DNA from: an uncultured Spirochaetaceae bacterium
GTDB taxonomy: Bacteria; Spirochaetota; Spirochaetia; Sphaerochaetales; Sphaerochaetaceae
NCBI GenBank assembly: GCA_944392985.1
Contig: CALXYL010000013.1
Span: 1-60,236 of the forward strand
Reading direction: 5' to 3'
Length of the DNA stretch: 60,236 bases
Shown: one piece after another, positions 56,379 through 60,236 of the stretch
How positions within the stretch are numbered: the stretch's first letter is position 1
Layout: every line of letters starts with the position of its first letter
Notes under the pieces: model-generated
Told to the model about the DNA's origin: nothing
Databases searched by the model: none
The model's input: the letters and a program-made list of their open reading frames with translations, nothing else
Made by a program: the position numbers and the translations under genes

Positions 56379-57680
56379 ATGAACATCCTTGCAGAAGAGC
56401 TTAACAGCGTGCTTTCTGATTCAGTTGCCTATGGTTTCCTGTCCTCGATCGGCAGGCGGATGTATTTTCCGAAGGGAATCGTCGCCCAGAGCGATGAGGC
56501 TAAGGAGAAGGCAAAGCGCTACAACGCGACTGTCGGTCTTGCAACGAAGCATGGCGAGCCTTTTTACCTTGAGGATATCTATTCATCATTCAGGGAAGGT
56601 CTCTTCAAGCCATCCCAGATATTCTCGTATGCTCCCGGTGGTGGTGATAAGACGCTGCGTTCCCTTTGGAAGGAGGCGATGCTGAGGAAGAATCCTGCGC
56701 TAAGCGGGAAGAAGTTCTCTCTTCCTCTTGTTACAGGCGGCCTGACACATGCGATCAGCATGGTTGCCCAGCTCTTCGTGTCAGAGGGAGATGCTGTTGT
56801 CTGCCCGGATCTCTTCTGGGACAACTACGATCTGATCTTCCGCGATCTTATCGGGGCGGAGCCCGTTCTCTTCCCATTCTACGGGAAGGAGGGAGGTTTC
56901 AACATCGATGGGATGAAGGAAGCACTGCTCTCCGTTCCTGGAGATCATGTGAGGATCATCCTCAATTTCCCGAACAACCCAACAGGATACACGCCGAGCC
57001 AGGAGGAGGCGAAGCGCCTTGTCGATGCTGTGGTCAGCGTTGCGGATACAGGCAAGAAGGTGCTTGTCATCTCCGATGATGCCTACTTCGGCCTCTTCTT
57101 CGAGGAGGACACCGAGAAGCAGTCGCTTTTCTCCTATTTCGCCGATGCACATGAGAACATCTTCGCGGTCAAGGGAGACGCGGCAACGAAGGAGGAGATG
57201 GTATGGGGCTTCAGGGTAGGCTTCATAACATATGCTTCAAAGGGCTTCTCGGATGCACATCTTGACGCTCTCACGAAGAAAACGCTTGGGATGATCCGCT
57301 GCACCGTCTCCAACTGCGACAGGCCCGGTCAGAGCCTTATCGTGGAAGCCATGAGGAACGGCAGCAGGTATGAGGCGGACAAGGCTGAGATCTTCAGCGA
57401 GATGAAGAAGCGCTATGAAATCGTCCATAAGGCTGTCAGGAAGCATGATGGCGATAACCTGCTTACTCCTTATGATTTCAATTCAGGCTATTTCATGGCG
57501 TTCGATACCCACGGACGGAGCGCGGAGGAGCTGAGGCTCTATCTGCTGGATAAGTATCAGATCGGTGTCATCAACATCATGGGAGGCACTCTCCGCCTCG
57601 CATACTGCTCTGTGGAGCCGGAAGGGCTGGAAGAGCTTGTTGATACCGTTTACAAGGCGGCGGGGGAGATATGGAGCTGA
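56379..57680 (+). CDS. PLP-dependent aminotransferase, class I/II
   Basis: 433 residues from the ATG at 56379, which has GGAGGAG upstream. Fold-type I features: FPNNPTGYTPS substrate/cofactor loop, the PLP-pyridine Asp in VISDDAYFGLFF, the Schiff-base Lys in ATKEEMVWGFR and C-terminal Arg in TLRLAY. It transfers amino groups between an amino acid and a 2-oxo acid; the donor is not readable. It overlaps the ModE-like gene by 10 nt. Confidence 0.88.
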   Translation: MNILAEELNSVLSDSVAYGFLSSIGRRMYFPKGIVAQSDEAKEKAKRYNATVGLATKHGEPFYLEDIYSSFREGLFKPSQIFSYAPGGGDKTLRSLWKEAMLRKNPALSGKKFSLPLVTGGLTHAISMVAQLFVSEGDAVVCPDLFWDNYDLIFRDLIGAEPVLFPFYGKEGGFNIDGMKEALLSVPGDHVRIILNFPNNPTGYTPSQEEAKRLVDAVVSVADTGKKVLVISDDAYFGLFFEEDTEKQSLFSYFADAHENIFAVKGDAATKEEMVWGFRVGFITYASKGFSDAHLDALTKKTLGMIRCTVSNCDRPGQSLIVEAMRNGSRYEADKAEIFSEMKKRYEIVHKAVRKHDGDNLLTPYDFNSGYFMAFDTHGRSAEELRLYLLDKYQIGVINIMGGTLRLAYCSVEPEGLEELVDTVYKAAGEIWS

Positions 57681-58033
57681 GCACGAAGCTCTATATCCTC
57701 GATGGCGAAGGCCGGAAGTTCATGGGAGCCGGAGTCCTCTGGCTTCTTGAACGTGTCGAGGAGACGGGCTCCCTGCTCTCTGCCAGCCGCAGCATGGGAC
57801 TTTCCTATACGAAGGCAAGGGCGATGCTTGATATGCTTGAGGCGAATCTCGGGCGTCCTGTGCTGGATAGGAAGAAGGGTGGAGCGGAACGCTCAGGTGC
57901 TTCGCTTACACCATTTGCAAGGAAGTATATTTCCCTATACAGGGAATTCCAGACGGAAGCAAAGGCGGATGCCGAACGCCGGTTTGAGGCTTTCTCAGCA
58001 TCTGTTGATAAGCTCATGGAGGAAGGGATATGA
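57671..58033 (+). CDS. ModE-like winged-helix regulator (DNA-binding domain only)
   Basis: 120 residues. The arrangement (VLWLLERVEETGSLLSASR, then MGLSYTKARAMLDMLEANLG and DRKKGGAERSGASLTPF) is that of the ModE N-terminal winged helix. The molybdate-binding TOBE domains are absent, so it is not a classical molybdate sensor. It lies between the aminotransferase and pfkA with overlaps on both sides, so it is cotranscribed with them. Confidence 0.82.
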   Translation: MELSTKLYILDGEGRKFMGAGVLWLLERVEETGSLLSASRSMGLSYTKARAMLDMLEANLGRPVLDRKKGGAERSGASLTPFARKYISLYREFQTEAKADAERRFEAFSASVDKLMEEGI

Positions 58034-59364
58034 GCACGAAGGAACAGTACGATTTCACGATTGAAACGCTAGGTCCGGCGAAACTCAATTCGCCGATCAG
58101 GATGTCCAAGCGCGGAGGCGATGGGCTTGCCGATTACGTCCGTGATTCAGAGAGGATCCTCTTCTCTATCGAGGCAGAGGAAGTTGATGGCAAATCGGAG
58201 ATACTCCATTCCGATACGCTTGAGATCGCAGGGCCAAGGGAGAAGATCTACTTCAATCCTGCCCATGTCCATGCCGCGATCTGTACATGCGGCGGCCTCT
58301 GCCCCGGACTTAACAATGTCATCAGATCCGTTGTGCGCTGCTTCTGGTATCGCTATGGCGTCAGGAGGATCTCCGGTATCCAGTATGGCTACCTTGGCCT
58401 TCTTGAGAACTCACCATGGCCGGTCATCCCACTCGATCCTGATGTTGTCGATGATATCCTTGAAAAGGGTGGTACGATCCTCGGTTCGGCCCGTGGCGGT
58501 GGAAAGCAGGTTGAGGAGATCGTTGATTCACTGGAGAGGATGAATATCAACATACTCATCACCATCGGTGGCGACGGAACCCTCCGCGGTACCCAGGATA
58601 TCGGAGAGGAGATCAAGAGGCGCGGTCTCAAGATCGCTGTTGTAGGCGTCCCAAAGACCATCGACAATGATCTTTCCTTCATCGATGCTTCCTTCGGCTT
58701 TGATACAGCTGTAGCGCAGGTCGTGCCTGTTATCAGGGGCGCTCACGCAGAAGCGACCGGTGCCATAAATGGCATTGGACTGGTGAAGGTCATGGGCAGG
58801 GAGTCTGGATTCATTGCCGCAAATGCATCCCTTGCACAGTCGGACGTCAACTTCTGTCTCATTCCTGAATCCCCATTCGATCTTGAAGGGCCGAATGGAC
58901 TTCTTGAGAACGTGAAGAGGCGCCTTCTTGAAAGAGGCCATGCTGTCATCCTCATCGCAGAGGGTGCTGGCCAGGAGTTCCTGCCGCAGACAGGGGAGAC
59001 GGATGCTTCCGGCAACGTCAAGTTCCACGATATCGGCATATTCCTGAAGAACGCTATGAAGGAGTATTTCGCGGAGCAGGGAATCGCTACGACGATCAAG
59101 TACATCGATCCATCGTACATCATCCGTTCCGCCCCGGCAGACAGCTATGATTCGATCTACTGCGCCCGTATCGGAGCTCACGCGGTGCACGCGGCGATGG
59201 CCGGCAAGACACAGTGCATCGCCTCGCGCGTCAACAACCAGTTTGTCTATGTTCCGATCAAGGTCGCGGTCTCAAAGCGCAGCCATGTGGACATCGAGGG
59301 ATCCCTCTGGAGGGATGTCCTTGAGAACACAAGGCAGCCGTTCTCGATGAAGAACTCCGACTGA
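58030..59364 (+). CDS. pfkA: 6-phosphofructokinase, long/trypanosome-like clade
   Basis: 444 residues. It phosphorylates fructose 6-phosphate to the 1,6-bisphosphate. Diagnostic sites: GGDGTLRG in the phosphoryl-donor site (Gly where PPi enzymes have Asp) and PKTIDNDL with Lys rather than the Gly of E. coli. The Gly plus Lys combination is found in the ATP-dependent long PFKs of trypanosome/Treponema type, so ATP is the more likely donor. Other motifs are EVMGRESGF-equivalent KVMGRESGFIA and SYIIRS. It overlaps the ModE-like gene by 4 nt and is followed by a terminator. Confidence 0.92.
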   Translation: MSTKEQYDFTIETLGPAKLNSPIRMSKRGGDGLADYVRDSERILFSIEAEEVDGKSEILHSDTLEIAGPREKIYFNPAHVHAAICTCGGLCPGLNNVIRSVVRCFWYRYGVRRISGIQYGYLGLLENSPWPVIPLDPDVVDDILEKGGTILGSARGGGKQVEEIVDSLERMNINILITIGGDGTLRGTQDIGEEIKRRGLKIAVVGVPKTIDNDLSFIDASFGFDTAVAQVVPVIRGAHAEATGAINGIGLVKVMGRESGFIAANASLAQSDVNFCLIPESPFDLEGPNGLLENVKRRLLERGHAVILIAEGAGQEFLPQTGETDASGNVKFHDIGIFLKNAMKEYFAEQGIATTIKYIDPSYIIRSAPADSYDSIYCARIGAHAVHAAMAGKTQCIASRVNNQFVYVPIKVAVSKRSHVDIEGSLWRDVLENTRQPFSMKNSD

Positions 59365-59382
59365 GACTGCCTTCGATCAGCG

Positions 59383-59413
59383 AAGCCCGATGCTCCGGTG
59401 TCGGGCTTTTCTT
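59383..59413 (+). terminator. Terminator after pfkA
   Basis: An 8-bp stem (AAGCCCGA, 59383-59390, with 59401-59408) and 10-nt loop are followed by TTCTTC. Confidence 0.8.
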
Positions 59414-59597
59414 CTCCGCCGACAGGCAGAGAGAACATCAAGTGTCAGAATAGACTGTGTTTGTTACTTCATCTGACGTATATAATTGGCTCTGATAAAA
59501 CTGACACCATGCCGGAAAATGCAACAATGTTTCAAAATTTTTGGAAATTTTCTGAAAACCTCTTTTCATACTTTGGAGAACTCGCTATATTATGGCC
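59414..59597 (+). promoter_or_regulatory. Intergenic promoter region ahead of the small RNA
   Basis: No credible gene. Two promoters are seen: TGTTTG (59458-59463), 17 nt, TATAAT (59481-59486), flanked by an inverted repeat GTGTCAG (59442-59448) and CTGACAC (59501-59507); and TTTTCA (59563-59568), 17 nt, TATATT (59586-59591). The second would start transcription near 59598, at the small RNA. Confidence 0.55.
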
Positions 59598-59683
59598 AGA
59601 AAGTGGAAGCAGAACTTCCATTCTAACCTCCTTTTGTTCCCCATGTGCGGTTTACCTCCTTTTGTCCGCAATGGGGTTTTTTT
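59598..59683 (+). ncRNA. Candidate small RNA with two anti-Shine-Dalgarno motifs
   Basis: A transcript of about 85 nt is framed by a promoter (-10 at 59586-59591) and a terminator. It has hairpin 1 (59602-59609 with 59615-59622), a single-stranded ACCUCCUUUUGU (59626-59637), and a terminator stem (59639-59650 with 59666-59676, one bulged G) followed by seven U. The terminator loop holds an exact second copy of ACCUCCUUUUGU (59654-59665). This motif matches the 16S rRNA 3-prime tail (ACCUCCUUU), so the RNA could base-pair with ribosome binding sites of many mRNAs. No known sRNA family is recognised, and expression is unproven. Confidence 0.6.
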
Positions 59684-59759
59684 ATGAGACTTTGTCCTGA
59701 GTTTTAGTACCAAGGACATGAACATATGGCGGCACAAAGGTCGCTAGTATCAAACTGGG

Positions 59760-59795
59760 CAGCAGGAATCATCCGCGGAGATGGCCTGCTGTTTT
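59760..59795 (+). terminator. Terminator-like hairpin at the IS insertion point
   Basis: CAGCAGG (59760-59766) pairs with CCTGCTG (59785-59791), followed by TTTT. The insertion-sequence end begins two bases later, so the T-tract may be cut by the insertion. Bases 59684-59759 hold no recognised feature. Confidence 0.45.
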
Positions 59796-59796
59796 C

Positions 59797-60236
59797 GGCT
59801 CTGTTCAGAAAGTTGTGGGATTAAGGGAATAGCAACGCAACAAAAGAGGGATGAAATCCTTTAAGATTTGAAAAAAGCAAGAACAAATCAAAAGGAAGAT
59901 CATCCCGTGCAAGAGAGTATCATAATACGCCATGAGCTTCCACATTTCATTGTGGATAAGGAACCAGAACTGAGGCTCAGCAGCAGAGGCAAGGAAATAT
60001 ATGTCACCCGAGTGCATTCAGACAACGAAGAGGAGAAGGAATGCCCGGGATGCGGGAGGAGGATGCATGTGCACGGCAGCCGGGAATCGGTGTATCAGGA
60101 CATAGAGCTGGTCGGGCATCTGCATTACATCATAGTCAGGCTTGAGCGGTACATCTGCCCAGGATGCAGAAGCCCGGGTTTGCTGCCGAGGGACACCGGA
60201 TTACGGAGCGCCTCAGGAGAAGGATAATCATGCGGA
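59797..60236 (+). mobile_element. Left part of an ISL3-family insertion sequence
   Basis: The sequence from 59797 begins GGCTCTGTTCAGAAAG, which fits an ISL3-type terminal repeat starting GGCTCT, and leads into a zinc-ribbon transposase. The element runs off the window end, so its right end and target duplication (expected 8 bp; left copy would be CTGTTTTC, 59789-59796) cannot be checked. Confidence 0.6.
59907..60236 (+). pseudogene. ISL3-family transposase, N-terminal part, probably frameshifted
   Basis: The N-terminal zinc ribbon of ISL3/IS204-type transposases is visible (CPGCGRRMHVHGSRES then CPGC). A GTG start at 59907 with AAGGAAGA upstream is preferred over the TTG at 59868. The reading frame ends at 60227, but the family-like continuation GFAAEGHRITERLRRRIIMR is read in the -1 frame from 60176, with the switch at the CCCGGG run (60173-60178). 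The gene is therefore interrupted, or uses frameshifting; the window ends before this can be decided. Confidence 0.6.

Noticed and set aside
58030-59364. Assignment as a pyrophosphate-dependent phosphofructokinase
   Set aside because: The donor-site motif is GGDG rather than GGDD; the Lys in PKTIDND alone does not prove PPi use, since ATP-dependent long PFKs share it.
59509-59700. A possible 63-residue protein (MPENATMFQNF...) overlapping the small RNA
   Set aside because: It has no ribosome site and runs through a promoter and a terminator; composition is low-complexity hydrophobic. The RNA reading explains the sequence better.

Overview
The window looks like a piece of a moderate-GC spirochaete chromosome, most likely a fermentative, gut-associated member of the Sphaerochaetales/Treponema side. 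The evidence is indirect: Sphaerochaeta-like binding proteins with short FAGGGKE-type N-termini, a galactoside permease with a long N-terminal coiled coil, a pyrophosphate-like long phosphofructokinase, a single-polypeptide pyruvate:ferredoxin oxidoreductase, an NADP-type glutamate dehydrogenase, and many small LPP20-type lipoproteins. There are no rRNA, tRNA or CRISPR loci. Genus-level placement is inference.

Layout. 1-4.5 kb (minus): iron alcohol dehydrogenase, and a receiver/ATP-grasp PEP-synthase-like protein with a small membrane protein. 4.7-6 kb: gdhA. 6.1-14.2 kb: an envelope cluster containing a frameshifted, AT-rich repeat lipoprotein, four LPP20-like or export proteins and a small barrel-like protein. 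14.5-18.1 kb: nifJ. 18.6-32.4 kb: a long peptide-uptake operon (RidA, DppBCDF, three paralogous binding proteins, four paralogous TPR proteins and a cytoplasmic S10 carboxypeptidase). 32.5-38.1 kb: a galactose/glucose (mgl) operon with two binding proteins, the first of which is circularly permuted. 38.2-42.5 kb (minus): a WYL regulator with a YesN/YesM two-component pair. 42.6-50.8 kb: slyX, then a minus-strand housekeeping block (dnaE, yggT, recG, HD hydrolase, rsmD, thioesterase). 50.9-54.1 kb (minus): a molybdenum-hydroxylase-like three-gene operon whose large subunit lacks key cofactor and catalytic motifs. 54.2-59.4 kb: ligA, an aminotransferase, a ModE-like regulator and pfkA. 59.4-60.2 kb: a candidate small RNA carrying two copies of a 16S anti-Shine-Dalgarno-like motif, then the left end of an ISL3-type insertion sequence.

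How the parts fit. Peptides and sugars are imported by the two ABC systems. Sugar flows through pfkA to pyruvate, which NifJ oxidises; reduced cofactors are disposed of by the alcohol dehydrogenase; amino acids from peptides meet GdhA, the aminotransferase and RidA. The most unusual items are the circularly permuted MglB (32535-33740), the anti-SD small RNA (about 59598-59683), the degenerate molybdoenzyme, the mosaic peptide-binding-protein paralogs, and a set of genes (dnaE, the molybdo-operon, ligA, slyX, the 18192 gene) whose -10 boxes lie so close to the start codon that leaderless transcripts are likely.
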